Assembly: GCF_003991425.1 (NCBI RefSeq) | Contig: NZ_CP034346.1 | Span: forward strand, 3,137,501-3,201,500 | Source: Paenibacillus lutimineralis | GTDB taxonomy: Bacteria > Bacillota > Bacilli > Paenibacillales > Paenibacillaceae | Reading direction: 5' to 3' | Length of the DNA stretch: 64,000 nucleotides | Part shown: piece after piece, positions 1 through 7,810 of the stretch | Layout: every line of letters begins with the position of its first letter | Position numbering within the stretch: the stretch's first letter is position 1 | The notes under the pieces: model-generated | Database searches by the model: none | The model's input: only the letters and a program-made list of their open reading frames with translations | What the model was told of the DNA's origin: nothing | Made by a program: the position numbers and the translations under genes

Positions 1-933
1 ATCCAATTATTCTGTAACAAAAAATTCCTGGAACACGGCAGACAGTACTATATCGATTTTTTTCGGGGCAAGCCCAACGAATTGAACTTTAACAATCCAT
101 TTCTTCTCACATGCTCCGTCAATTATACGATTCTGGAGAGTTTGGCATTAGAGTCCTGGCCGAAATTCTTCGCAGATCAAATCCGCAACGGCTATTATTG
201 TGTCGTTTTTTTGGATGAAGCGAAGCTCTCTCCAGCGGCATCTTATCAGAAAGAACCGTTTCCGCATCATCTGTTTTTATATGGTTTTGATTGGGAAGCA
301 AGTGTCTTCGATGCTTCGATGTTCGACAATACGGGAGTATATCGCAATTTGCAGATCCCGTTCCAGGAGTTGGTGGATGCTATCAAGTCTATGAGACAGC
401 TCCTGAAAAACAACCTTACGTCTGATCATCATACGTATTTTTACAAATACGAACCCCATTCTCCTTATCCTTTCGATAAAATGGCTGCGATCGATCAGTT
501 GCGTGATTACCTTAACGGAGAGACTCATCTAAACCGGATCAATTATAATCCCGATGAGGAAGAGGCTTTCGGAATCAAGGTATACGACTATTTGCAAATG
601 TACTACGATGCTGTAGAGAACAACGACACCAGGTTAGTTGACCGTAATGATGTGAGGCATCTTCACGTCCTCTGGGAGCATAAAAGAATGATGAGTGAGC
701 GTATTGAATTTCTGGTGGATGAGGGGATAATCCCTTACGATGGAGAGCTAGTGGAAGGCTACAAGGAGATGAGCAATAGAATGTTAAAACTGAGGGATCA
801 GTACATTCGTCATGAGATCCGCGCAGATAAGGAAATGTATAAACGGCTGAGGCTTCGGATTAATGAACTCCGGGAGGAAGAGCCTGTATTATTGCAAAAG
901 CTGATTACACTGCTCGAAGGTAGGCATCTATGA
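1..933 (+). CDS. C39-peptidase-like / BtrH-N-like protein, 5'-truncated by window edge
   Basis: The reading frame is open from base 1 to the TGA at 931-933, so the true start lies outside the window; the TTG at 82 is inside the frame and is not needed as a start. The visible 310 residues begin with a Cys-containing stretch (LFCNKKFLEHGRQYY). Further in, a GYYCVVFLDE strand is followed by HHLFLYGFDWE and VFDASMF, the His/aromatic pattern seen in C39-like cysteine peptidase folds and in BtrH-N-type proteins found near peptide biosynthesis clusters. The C-terminal third is charged and helical. No transmembrane segment is visible. Assignment to the C39-like fold is inference from pattern, and the function is unknown. 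It stands alone, closed by the terminator just downstream. Confidence 0.45.
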   Translation: MQLFCNKKFLEHGRQYYIDFFRGKPNELNFNNPFLLTCSVNYTILESLALESWPKFFADQIRNGYYCVVFLDEAKLSPAASYQKEPFPHHLFLYGFDWEASVFDASMFDNTGVYRNLQIPFQELVDAIKSMRQLLKNNLTSDHHTYFYKYEPHSPYPFDKMAAIDQLRDYLNGETHLNRINYNPDEEEAFGIKVYDYLQMYYDAVENNDTRLVDRNDVRHLHVLWEHKRMMSERIEFLVDEGIIPYDGELVEGYKEMSNRMLKLRDQYIRHEIRADKEMYKRLRLRINELREEEPVLLQKLITLLEGRHL

Positions 934-946
934 TCTGAATACCACT

Positions 947-988
947 AAAATCGCTTTGCTCTTCAACCGAGGGGCAAGGCGATTTTTT
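947..988 (+). terminator. Rho-independent terminator
   Basis: AAAATCGC and TTGC pair with GCAA and GCGATTTT across a short loop, followed by T residues. It closes the gene ending at 933. The rest of 934-1240 shows nothing recognisable. Confidence 0.75.
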
Positions 989-1240
989 CGCTAAAGCCTG
1001 CTGTATGAGGCACAAATTAAACACGAAGTTTACAGAATAGATATTATGTTAACTTAAAGGAGTAATTGGTAACTCTTTAGACTTTTCTATAAACAGAGCC
1101 ATCTTTCTTTCAGTTAACAGGTGGTCATACCCTGAGGAAACTAATGAAAGATAAAGGTATCTGAAGGATTTACCTGCGGTTGGTGGAATATTATTACTAT
1201 GCTAAGGAAGGCTTTATATACAGAAGAGGAGCTGGTAAAA

Positions 1241-1804
1241 TTGACACCTATTATTCTAGGAATTGCGGGCGGCTCGGGCAGTGGTAAATCAACTTACTGC
1301 GAAATTTTAGTAAAAGAACTTAAAGATTATCAAGTAGCTGTTATCTCAACAGATGATTTCTATAAAAATGATTTGCCAAAGATGATATCGCCTGTATCCA
1401 ATGTGGAATACGACGATTTTAACCATCCAGATGCATTGGACTATAACAAGTTAATGGAATACATAAACAACTTACTGAGTACTAAAAATCATCCTGAAGT
1501 AGTAATCTTAGAAGGCATTTTCACACTTTACTTTGAAGAGATAAGAGAAATGTTAGATTTAAAGATCTTTGTTGATCTTGATTCAGATGAACGTATGTAT
1601 CGAAGGATAAGCAGAAATGTGAAAACTTGGGGCATGGATTTTGAGGAAGTTGCAACATATTACCTAGATGCTGCAAAACATAGAGAAATAGAATTTGTAC
1701 TGCGTACTAAAAATTTTGCTGATTTAGTCATTAATGGCAACCAACTAGAGGGCATATCGAAAAATATTATCTGTAGTTGGATAAGTAGTATGATAAGGAA
1801 ATGA
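1241..1804 (+). CDS. Uridine kinase-like P-loop nucleoside kinase
   Basis: Small P-loop kinase of the uridine kinase/phosphoribulokinase group, expected to transfer the ATP gamma-phosphate to a nucleoside or small metabolite in the cytoplasm. The Walker A motif GGSGSGKST lies about 10 residues from the start. STDDFYKND and the following NHPDALDY match the substrate-binding region of uridine kinases, and VVILEGIF is the Walker B-like strand. I prefer the TTG at 1241, which has AGAGGAG eight to ten bases upstream and puts the P-loop at the usual distance; the frame also opens at ATG 1199. About 187 residues, slightly short for the family. The exact substrate cannot be read from sequence. The gene is not in an operon. 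Confidence 0.7.
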   Translation: MTPIILGIAGGSGSGKSTYCEILVKELKDYQVAVISTDDFYKNDLPKMISPVSNVEYDDFNHPDALDYNKLMEYINNLLSTKNHPEVVILEGIFTLYFEEIREMLDLKIFVDLDSDERMYRRISRNVKTWGMDFEEVATYYLDAAKHREIEFVLRTKNFADLVINGNQLEGISKNIICSWISSMIRK

Positions 1805-1853
1805 GCCATCTTTAACTTATGGAAAAACGGATAGTGCAATATGGAACAGCAAA

Positions 1854-1898
1854 GGCAGCGATCACTTTGATCAGCTGCCTTTGCTCAACTCTAACGGG
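1854..1898. repeat. Dispersed hairpin with TAACGGG tail (copy 1)
   Basis: GGCAGC-GATCA pairs with TGATC-A-GCTGCC, followed by TTTGCTCAACTCTAACGGG. A nearly identical hairpin and tail occurs at 42326-42371, and related hairpins with the same tail recur elsewhere in the window. It sits downstream of the kinase gene and may double as its terminator. Confidence 0.6.
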
Positions 1899-2002
1899 TA
1901 TCGATCACAGCCCTGATATCCGATCGCCGGCGCCGCTTGATGCCGTGTTTCATCAGGAGAATTATGACAAAGTTGGACAAGTGTCAAAATCTTTATTCAA
2001 TA

Positions 2003-2064
2003 TTGACAGACATATATTAGATATGTATATTGTAATTACCGACTAGGCGGTCAGTAATTACAAT
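2003..2064 (+). promoter_or_regulatory. Promoter with large palindromic operator upstream of CPBP-TetR operon
   Basis: TTGACA at 2003-2008 and TATATT at 2026-2031 are separated by 17 bases. Directly after the -10 lies a 36-base imperfect palindrome (2029-2064) whose arms read ATTGTAATTAC and GTAATTACAAT around a GAC...GTC core. Its position over the start site suits repression by the TetR-family protein encoded at 2953. Confidence 0.65.
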
Positions 2065-2082
2065 AAGAAATGGGTGTATGTC

Positions 2083-2934
2083 ATGGAAAGAAGTTATGGT
2101 CTTCAACCTCCGATAAGGTTCAGTATCAAATCTTTAGCAGGATTCATCGTCATTTTTTTGATTTGGCAAGGTGGCACTTTATTATGGTTAAATCTACTTA
2201 ATGCTTTGATTCCCGCTACTCGCTCAGGATTACCTAGTCTAATCACGCTTTATTTGTCCTTTGTTTTCCTGATTCTCGGAGTCTTCATTATCACCAGATA
2301 TTTCTTCAAGATTCCTTTTAGAATATTTTTGTTTGAAGGTAAAAGGCCCGATTTCCGGAAGTTTGTAATTTATTTTCTATGGTATTTATTTGCACTTATC
2401 CTGTATTTGCTTGTCGATATAGGCGTGCATTCTCAAGCTTTTACGCTTCATTTTGATCCGCTTCCTTGGTTAGGTGTACTCATTGTTACCGCTCCTTTGA
2501 TTTTGGTTCAGAGCTCTGCTGAAGAGATTTTGTTCAGAGGCTACATGTTCCGTATGTTCAGATCATTAAGAGGCGGTGTATTCTGGTCCATCTTCGTCAC
2601 TTCCCTAACCTTTGCCCTGATCCATGGTTTTAACCCCGAAATGCTAAGCTACGGGATTTTTGGACCGTTGTATTACCTGCTGGGGGCATTCTTTCTGGGA
2701 TTCGTTGCTTACCACACCAATGGTCTGGCTGCTCCCATCGGGATCCATTTTGCTACGAACATTTTTAATACATCCATTTGGGGGTATGGGTCTTCGACAT
2801 TGGAAAACATGGGGCTGCAAAGCATTGTATACCGCCACACGCTAGATATGCCGTTTGCATTCTTTGGGATTTTTGCTATCGTTATCTCATATGGTGCTTT
2901 TCAATTTTTCAAGTATAAAAGGAACCGTTCATAA
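2083..2934 (+). CDS. CPBP family intramembrane metalloprotease
   Basis: Polytopic membrane protein of the CPBP/Abi (CAAX protease and bacteriocin-processing) family. The family motifs are present: EEILFRGYMFR with the Glu-Glu pair and Arg, then FALIHGF with the second-motif His, and GIHFATN with the third-motif His/Asn. About eight hydrophobic segments are visible across 283 residues, the normal length. ATG 2083 is chosen as start; a GTG lies three codons upstream and the ribosome-binding site is weak. It is followed after 18 bases by a TetR-family gene, and both lie behind a strong promoter overlapped by a palindrome. Family members process peptides or give bacteriocin self-immunity; the substrate here is unknown. 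Confidence 0.85.
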   Translation: MERSYGLQPPIRFSIKSLAGFIVIFLIWQGGTLLWLNLLNALIPATRSGLPSLITLYLSFVFLILGVFIITRYFFKIPFRIFLFEGKRPDFRKFVIYFLWYLFALILYLLVDIGVHSQAFTLHFDPLPWLGVLIVTAPLILVQSSAEEILFRGYMFRMFRSLRGGVFWSIFVTSLTFALIHGFNPEMLSYGIFGPLYYLLGAFFLGFVAYHTNGLAAPIGIHFATNIFNTSIWGYGSSTLENMGLQSIVYRHTLDMPFAFFGIFAIVISYGAFQFFKYKRNRS

Positions 2935-2952
2935 GGTTCCGGGAGGAGCTTT

Positions 2953-3561
2953 ATGACTAGAAGACGATTGCCGGCAGAAGAAGCAAAAACGATTATTTTA
3001 AACCATGCCAAGTTGTTATTTATCGAAAAAGGTTATGATCGAGCTACAATGGACGACTTATGTGCATCGACACAGATGAGTAAAGGCAATTTGTATCATC
3101 ATTTTAAAAATAAAGAGGTGCTCTTTCTCCAATTGCTTGCCCAGCATGCCGAACAAATGTCGCAAAAGTGGCTTCGTTCGATGGAGCATTCCACGTCTCC
3201 CAGCGAGCAGTTGCTTGAAATGGCTGATTTATTCGGAAGAGATTGTGAAAGTCCATTAATCCAAGCACTCGAAGAGTATGCCAGAACACTTTCTAGCGAA
3301 TCCGAATCATTGGCTACATTGAGAGAGATCACAGAAGTAGCCTATTGTGCAATAAGACAAGTGCTGCAAACAGGGCTTGACCAAGGCGTTTTTATTAATG
3401 AAGATATCGAAACGTTGAGTTTTGGTGTAATGTCTACATTGACTGGAGCAACGCAGCTCTGTCTAACGATGCCAAATCTAAGCGGGGACGAATATGCAGC
3501 ACTGCATGTCAAGGCAATCAAGCTGCTATTAAAGGGAATCTCGATTGATGATTCCAACTAA
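2953..3561 (+). CDS. TetR/AcrR family transcriptional regulator
   Basis: Typical 202-residue TetR regulator. The N-terminal helix-turn-helix (about residues 12-60) shows the family sequence pattern ATMDDLCAST...SKGNLYHHFKNKEVLF. The C-terminal ligand-binding domain is all-helical. Start ATG 2953 has GGGAGGAG at the right spacing. Second gene of a two-gene operon with the CPBP protease; the palindrome at 2029-2064 is the obvious candidate operator, suggesting autoregulation. The ligand is unknown. Confidence 0.9.
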   Translation: MTRRRLPAEEAKTIILNHAKLLFIEKGYDRATMDDLCASTQMSKGNLYHHFKNKEVLFLQLLAQHAEQMSQKWLRSMEHSTSPSEQLLEMADLFGRDCESPLIQALEEYARTLSSESESLATLREITEVAYCAIRQVLQTGLDQGVFINEDIETLSFGVMSTLTGATQLCLTMPNLSGDEYAALHVKAIKLLLKGISIDDSN

Positions 3562-3732
3562 AAAAAGAGAACGCACTTACTACGTGAGAGGTAGGGAAGT
3601 GACATATGTTACTCGGACCCATGGAAGCTTCATAGTAGGTATCTGTAAACATGAGCATCAACGTGTTGAAGAGTTACGACCCTTAGATTAGAATTGCGCA
3701 CTTCTTCAAGAAATACGCAGCTTTTCTTATCC

Positions 3733-3761
3733 TTGACGTTATGAAACGTAATAGTTAATAT
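3733..3761 (+). promoter_or_regulatory. Sigma-A-type promoter of the Rrf2 gene
   Basis: TTGACG (3733-3738) and TAATAT (3756-3761) with a 17-base spacer, 35 bases before the Rrf2 start codon. Confidence 0.55.
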
Positions 3762-3795
3762 AGATATATTAAGTCTGTGTTTGAGGTGATTATGA

Positions 3796-4197
3796 ATGAA
3801 GTTTTCCAAGGCTACCGATTATGCTCTTCATACGATGCTCTTTCTAACTGCGGCGACTGCCCAAAAACCAATAGGTGTACAGCAATTGGCTGAACGACAA
3901 AAGGTGTCGCCAACCTATTTGTCCAAAATACTGACCAAGTTGGTGAAGGCGGACATGATCGAATCGATAACGGGGGTGAATGGCGGTTATCGACTCAAAC
4001 GAAATTGGGAAAATATTTCGTTCCTAGATATTATCCATGCGATTGAAGGCTCGGCCTCCTTGTTCGATTGCAGTTTTAATCATGGACCAGGATGCCCGAT
4101 TCAAATGGTGGTGTTATCAGCAGAAGAGAAGATGGAAGAACAATTGAGAAATCAGAAAATGTCTGATCTTGTGAAGGAACATAATATCGTCATCTGA
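3796..4197 (+). CDS. Rrf2 family transcriptional regulator
   Basis: 133-residue winged-helix regulator. MKFSKATDYALHTMLFL is the conserved Rrf2 N terminus, followed by the recognition helix region SPTYLSKILTKLVKADMI and the wing GVNGGYRL. Two cysteines occur in the segment FDCSFNHGPGCPI, the place where Fe-S-binding or thiol-sensing Rrf2 proteins carry theirs; a third cysteine is lacking, so thiol/disulfide sensing is more likely than a cluster. ATG 3796 follows GAGGTGATT. The next genes encode a DinB protein and a CxxC flavoprotein, consistent with a redox-responsive unit. The regulatory link is inference. Confidence 0.85.
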   Translation: MKFSKATDYALHTMLFLTAATAQKPIGVQQLAERQKVSPTYLSKILTKLVKADMIESITGVNGGYRLKRNWENISFLDIIHAIEGSASLFDCSFNHGPGCPIQMVVLSAEEKMEEQLRNQKMSDLVKEHNIVI

Positions 4198-4245
4198 TAC
4201 TTCTTTTTTTAAGTTGATTAAGGATAACAACAATCTTTAAAATCC

Positions 4246-4267
4246 ATAATACTGATTTATTACGGAT
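4246..4267. promoter_or_regulatory. Candidate operator upstream of the DinB gene
   Basis: Imperfect 22-base palindrome with arms CCATAATA and TATTACGG, 40 bases before the DinB start codon and 48 bases after the Rrf2 gene. Its AT-rich dyad resembles Rrf2-class sites in general shape only. Confidence 0.35.
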
Positions 4268-4307
4268 GAAAGATTTTAAACCTTATTACTAAAAGGAGAG
4301 CGATAAG

Positions 4308-4778
4308 ATGGATGTATTCGAAAGCCAGTACGATTTGATTCAACGCACAAGGGAATCACTATTTCGTTATTGCGAAATTTTGTCCCCCGCAGATTATGTT
4401 AAAGAAGTTGAATCATTAGGCGGAAATTCTATTCGCAGTCTGCATGCACATGTAGCCGATTGTTATCAGGTATGGTTGGGGATTCGTGCCCTTGGTAAAT
4501 CACTTCCCAAAATAAAACCAGAATCCGTTGACAATGTACAGGAAATGCGTGAAGTTTTTAAGAAAACGGATGCCCTGGTTCATGAATTTCTGAATGAATT
4601 TAAAGACAAATGGGATCCTACCATTCAAGCACCCTGGCAGAGTGACAGTGTAGAGTTAACCGAATTATGGCTTTTCACGCACACCATCACCCACGAATTT
4701 CATCATAGAGGGCAAATTGTAAAAATAGGCAGGCAACTCGGGTATATTCCACCTAAAATGAACCTCGTTAAACCTTAG
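4308..4778 (+). CDS. DinB family protein
   Basis: 156-residue four-helix-bundle protein of the DinB/YfiT superfamily. The metal-ligand histidines are visible: LHAHVADCYQVW in the first half and THEFHHRGQI near residue 130. Such proteins act as metal-dependent thiol transferases (for bacillithiol in Firmicutes) or remain uncharacterised. Start ATG 4308 has AAGGAGAG upstream. It is followed after 69 bases by a thioredoxin-reductase-like flavoprotein, so a thiol-metabolism role is plausible. The exact reaction is not readable. Confidence 0.85.
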   Translation: MDVFESQYDLIQRTRESLFRYCEILSPADYVKEVESLGGNSIRSLHAHVADCYQVWLGIRALGKSLPKIKPESVDNVQEMREVFKKTDALVHEFLNEFKDKWDPTIQAPWQSDSVELTELWLFTHTITHEFHHRGQIVKIGRQLGYIPPKMNLVKP

Positions 4779-4847
4779 TGATTTCATGGAGATAATGTGG
4801 TAGCCATAAATATCGAATAACATACTAACGAGGAGAGTTAAACATTT

Positions 4848-5759
4848 ATGAACAAAGTGGATGTAGCGATTATCGGAGGAGGTCCCGCCGGCTTGAGCGC
4901 CGGACTTATGTTGGGACGCGCCAGGAAGCAGACGATTGTCATTGATGAGGGACGCCCTCGTAATGCCGTGACCCGGGAGGCGCACGGGTTTTTGACGCGG
5001 GACGGTATCAGCCCTAGTGAATTCCGACGTATTGCGAAGGAGCAGCTGCGCGTCTATCCGTCGGTTTCCCAGGCGGAAGATACCGTTGTATCAATCTCGG
5101 GGGAGGACGGATACTTCTTGCTGGAGACGGCCACAGGGAAGAAGATCGCCAGCAAGAAGCTGCTGTTTGCCGGAGGCATGAAGGATCGCAAGCTGGGGAT
5201 TCCGGGATTGGCCGAGGTCTACGGAAAGAGTGCGTTTGTTTGCCCGTATTGCGATGGTTGGGAATTAAGGGATGAGCTGCTGGTTGTCATTAGCAGAGGA
5301 GCGGCACTCATGCATTTCGCTCCATTGTTGTCGGGGTGGACGAAGCGGTTTGTCGTTTGCACGAATGGCCCCGATGAATTGAGCGAGGCTGAACGCGATG
5401 AATTGCGGGATCATCATATTCCGCTATTTGATACGCCGATTCGCGCCATTTTATCTAACGAGGGCATGGTGAACCATGTTGTTCTTGAGAATGGGACAGA
5501 AATTCCGTGCACGGGAATCTTCTTCAAGTCGGAACTGGTTCCGGGAACGGATTTGCCGCAGTCCCTTGGCTGCCGCATATCGGATACGGGGGTGATTGCC
5601 GTCGACGAATTTGGAAAATCCAGTATCCCTGGCGTTTACGCAGCGGGTGACGCGTCTTCACTAATGCATCAATCCATTGCAGCAGCCGCATCAGGGGCTG
5701 TAGCTGCGGCAGCAATAAATGGAGAATTAAATCAGGAAGCTTGGCAGAAAACACAATGA
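4848..5759 (+). CDS. Thioredoxin-reductase-like NAD(P)/FAD oxidoreductase with CPYC centre
   Basis: 303-residue class II pyridine nucleotide disulfide oxidoreductase. FAD-binding IIGGGPAGLSAGL is at the N terminus. The redox motif VCPYCDGWE falls near residue 130, where thioredoxin reductases carry CATC. The C-terminal FAD motif GVYAAGDASS is present. Between them, the NADPH-domain dinucleotide motif GxGxxA is not clearly preserved (VVISRGAALMH), so the electron donor may differ. CPYC with this architecture is typical of the many uncharacterised thioredoxin-reductase-like flavoproteins of Bacillales and actinobacteria. ATG 4848 has GAGGAGAG upstream. It forms a likely unit with the Rrf2 and DinB genes and is closed by a strong terminator. 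Confidence 0.85.
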   Translation: MNKVDVAIIGGGPAGLSAGLMLGRARKQTIVIDEGRPRNAVTREAHGFLTRDGISPSEFRRIAKEQLRVYPSVSQAEDTVVSISGEDGYFLLETATGKKIASKKLLFAGGMKDRKLGIPGLAEVYGKSAFVCPYCDGWELRDELLVVISRGAALMHFAPLLSGWTKRFVVCTNGPDELSEAERDELRDHHIPLFDTPIRAILSNEGMVNHVVLENGTEIPCTGIFFKSELVPGTDLPQSLGCRISDTGVIAVDEFGKSSIPGVYAAGDASSLMHQSIAAAASGAVAAAAINGELNQEAWQKTQ

Positions 5760-5797
5760 ATGATCCAACCGAGGAAACCCAAATATCTACTTTAGGT

Positions 5798-5828
5798 AAA
5801 ACCCAGTCCGAATCGGGCTGGGTTTTGT
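5798..5828 (+). terminator. Rho-independent terminator
   Basis: AAAACCCAG / CTGGGTTTT stem with inner CCGA-TCGG pairing, 38 bases after the flavoprotein stop codon. Confidence 0.85.
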
Positions 5829-5929
5829 CATGTCCAAAAGATGGGTAAGCTGATGAGAACGGCTTTGGAATGAACTTAAAGTACTGTAGATTTGAAGCCG
5901 TTAACGTATATTAAGGAGGAAATGATGCT

Positions 5930-7084
5930 ATGGCAGCTGTAAGACCAATGATTGCTATCACAGGAATCGGTACCGCGTTGCCGCCTTATCACATGGACCA
6001 GGCTGATACGGCACGCCGGATCGTAGACGCGCTGAGCAGTAGCCCGGATTCAGCCCGTTGGGCCAGAAGAATATTCAAGCAATGCGGTGTCGAGAGCCGG
6101 TATACCTGCGAGCCGGATCTGCTGCAAGAAGCATCGATATGCCGTTACCTGCCGCAAGAAGATCGATCGAAAGTGCCGTCGACGGCAGAACGAATGGCGG
6201 TCTATAAGCGGGAATCCGTCCCCCTCGCTTTATCTGCGGCGAGAGCGGCCTTAGCGGATGCGAAGATGGATGCCGAGCAGATCACGCATCTGATCACGGT
6301 TAGCTGCACCGGGCAATTCCTGCCGGGCATCGATGCGGCTTTGATTCGAGAGCTGGGACTTGTGCCTTCGGTCATGCGAATCCCGCTCACCTTCATCGGA
6401 TGCGCTGCCGGGATGAAGGCGATATGTTTGTCGAAGCAGCTGGTGTCCGGAGATCCGAAGGCAAACGTATTGATTGTGTGCGTGGAATTGTGCACTCTCC
6501 ATATCCAGCCTTCCGGGGATCGGGAAGCTTTGTTCGGCGCTTCTTTCTTCGGCGATGGAGCTTCGGCTTGTGTAATTGGCGTGGCGTCTTCGCAGCATCA
6601 GCATGTTTATCAGCTTGGAGATGAACGTTCGGTACTGCTCCCTGGGGGCGCCGATGAAATGATTTGGGAAATCGGCAATGATGGGTTTGACCTATATCTG
6701 TCCCCGAATATTCCGAGATTAATTAGAGATCATGTTCCAGCTGAAGTAGCGCATCTCGGTGGTGATGAGCATACCGAATTATGGGCGATTCATCCGGGAG
6801 GCAAAGGAATTGTCGAAGCGCTGCAATCGAGATATGGTCTGAAGGATGAACAGGTTGCGCCAAGTCTCGATGTCCTGCGAGACATTGGAAATGTGTCCTC
6901 CGCCACCATTTTGTTCGTAATGAAGAAGATGAGGGAACAGCTGCAGGAGCAAGGTACGGAGCGGGCATCCGGACTCGCGTTAGCCTTCGGCCCAGGTTTG
7001 ACGGCTGAAATGATCAAAATTACTTATGTTGCTTCCAGTGTGCCATCTAAGCGCCGCTCAGAGAATGCACATTATGTTTCCTAA
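5930..7084 (+). CDS. Type III polyketide synthase (chalcone synthase-like)
   Basis: 384-residue homodimeric ketosynthase expected to extend an acyl-CoA with malonyl-CoA and cyclise the product to an alkylpyrone, resorcinol or similar. The catalytic triad is complete: Cys158 in FIGCAAGMKA, His288 in IHPGGKG and Asn321 in GNVSSATI. The C-terminal AFGPGLTAEM signature closes the family pattern. ATG 5930 has AAGGAGG. The next gene starts inside this one (ATG 7074), and a flavoprotein follows, giving a synthase-methyltransferase-oxidoreductase cassette. Related Bacillus BpsA makes alkylpyrones; the cassette here is different from bpsAB because it has a soluble methyltransferase and a flavoprotein. 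GC content is clearly higher than in the surroundings. Product unknown. Confidence 0.92.
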   Translation: MAAVRPMIAITGIGTALPPYHMDQADTARRIVDALSSSPDSARWARRIFKQCGVESRYTCEPDLLQEASICRYLPQEDRSKVPSTAERMAVYKRESVPLALSAARAALADAKMDAEQITHLITVSCTGQFLPGIDAALIRELGLVPSVMRIPLTFIGCAAGMKAICLSKQLVSGDPKANVLIVCVELCTLHIQPSGDREALFGASFFGDGASACVIGVASSQHQHVYQLGDERSVLLPGGADEMIWEIGNDGFDLYLSPNIPRLIRDHVPAEVAHLGGDEHTELWAIHPGGKGIVEALQSRYGLKDEQVAPSLDVLRDIGNVSSATILFVMKKMREQLQEQGTERASGLALAFGPGLTAEMIKITYVASSVPSKRRSENAHYVS

Positions 7085-7805
7085 GCTGTATCGGCGGGCA
7101 TCGGGAGCTGAGCTCATGGACGATTTCACAAGTGGCGGTGAGGAGCTTCGTGAGGCACTACGGGTGCTTCGCCGCTTAAATCGCCTGTTCGCGGCAAGTG
7201 CACCAACGCTTTACGGAATTAAGCAATTATGGCGAGAGGCGGGCAAGCCGAAGCAGTTGTCCATTACAGACGTCGGTGCGGGCTCCGGTGATGTGAATCG
7301 GCGCGTTCTACAGTGGGCATCGCGGCAAGGCGTTACCTTGATGATCACGCTGGTCGATATGACGGAAGAAGCTTGCGCCGAAGCGCGCCAATTGTACCTT
7401 GATGAGCCGCGCGTTCAGGTCATACGTGGCAATTTGTTTGCGCTCCCTGAGGCGAGAACGGATATTGTGACAGGCACACAGATTCTGCATCATTTTTCAG
7501 AGGAAGAGCTGCCCCATGCCGTTGCAAGCATGCTACGGGGTGCCCGGCTTGGCGTTGTTGTGAATGATATCCATCGACACTGGATCGCTTGGACGGCGGT
7601 ATGGCTTGCGACCCGGGCTATTTCATCGAACAGGTATATCTTAAATGACGGCCCTTTGTCTGTGGCCAAAGGCTTTCGCTCGCAGGATTGGAAGCGCCTT
7701 AAGCAGGCGATGGGGATCAATCAGATCATGTATTCCTGGAGGCCGTTGTTCCGTTATGCAGTCGTGATCGGTAAGCCTGATTCATATTTAAGCGGACGGA
7801 GCTGA
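7074..7805 (+). CDS. Class I SAM-dependent methyltransferase of the PKS cassette
   Basis: About 243 residues starting MFPKLYRRAS. The SAM-binding motif I is ITDVGAGSGDVNRR; the acidic residue ending strand 2 is in TLVDMTEEA; and the post-motif GTQILHHFSEEEL is typical of class I methyltransferases. ATG 7074 is preferred because it overlaps the synthase end by 11 bases (translational coupling); the frame also opens at 7026. Likely methylates a hydroxyl of the polyketide product, by analogy with methyltransferases beside type III synthases. The C-terminal region after residue 160 has an aromatic-rich patch that may bind a lipophilic substrate. Confidence 0.82.
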   Translation: MFPKLYRRASGAELMDDFTSGGEELREALRVLRRLNRLFAASAPTLYGIKQLWREAGKPKQLSITDVGAGSGDVNRRVLQWASRQGVTLMITLVDMTEEACAEARQLYLDEPRVQVIRGNLFALPEARTDIVTGTQILHHFSEEELPHAVASMLRGARLGVVVNDIHRHWIAWTAVWLATRAISSNRYILNDGPLSVAKGFRSQDWKRLKQAMGINQIMYSWRPLFRYAVVIGKPDSYLSGRS

Positions 7806-7810
7806 TCGAG

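Noticed and set aside
1819..2046. 75-codon frame on the plus strand
   Set aside because: It runs through a dispersed hairpin and the promoter/operator of the next operon, and has no ribosome-binding site.
6202..6604. Minus-strand frames inside the type III PKS gene
   Set aside because: GC-rich coding DNA leaves open antisense frames; no family match or start signals.
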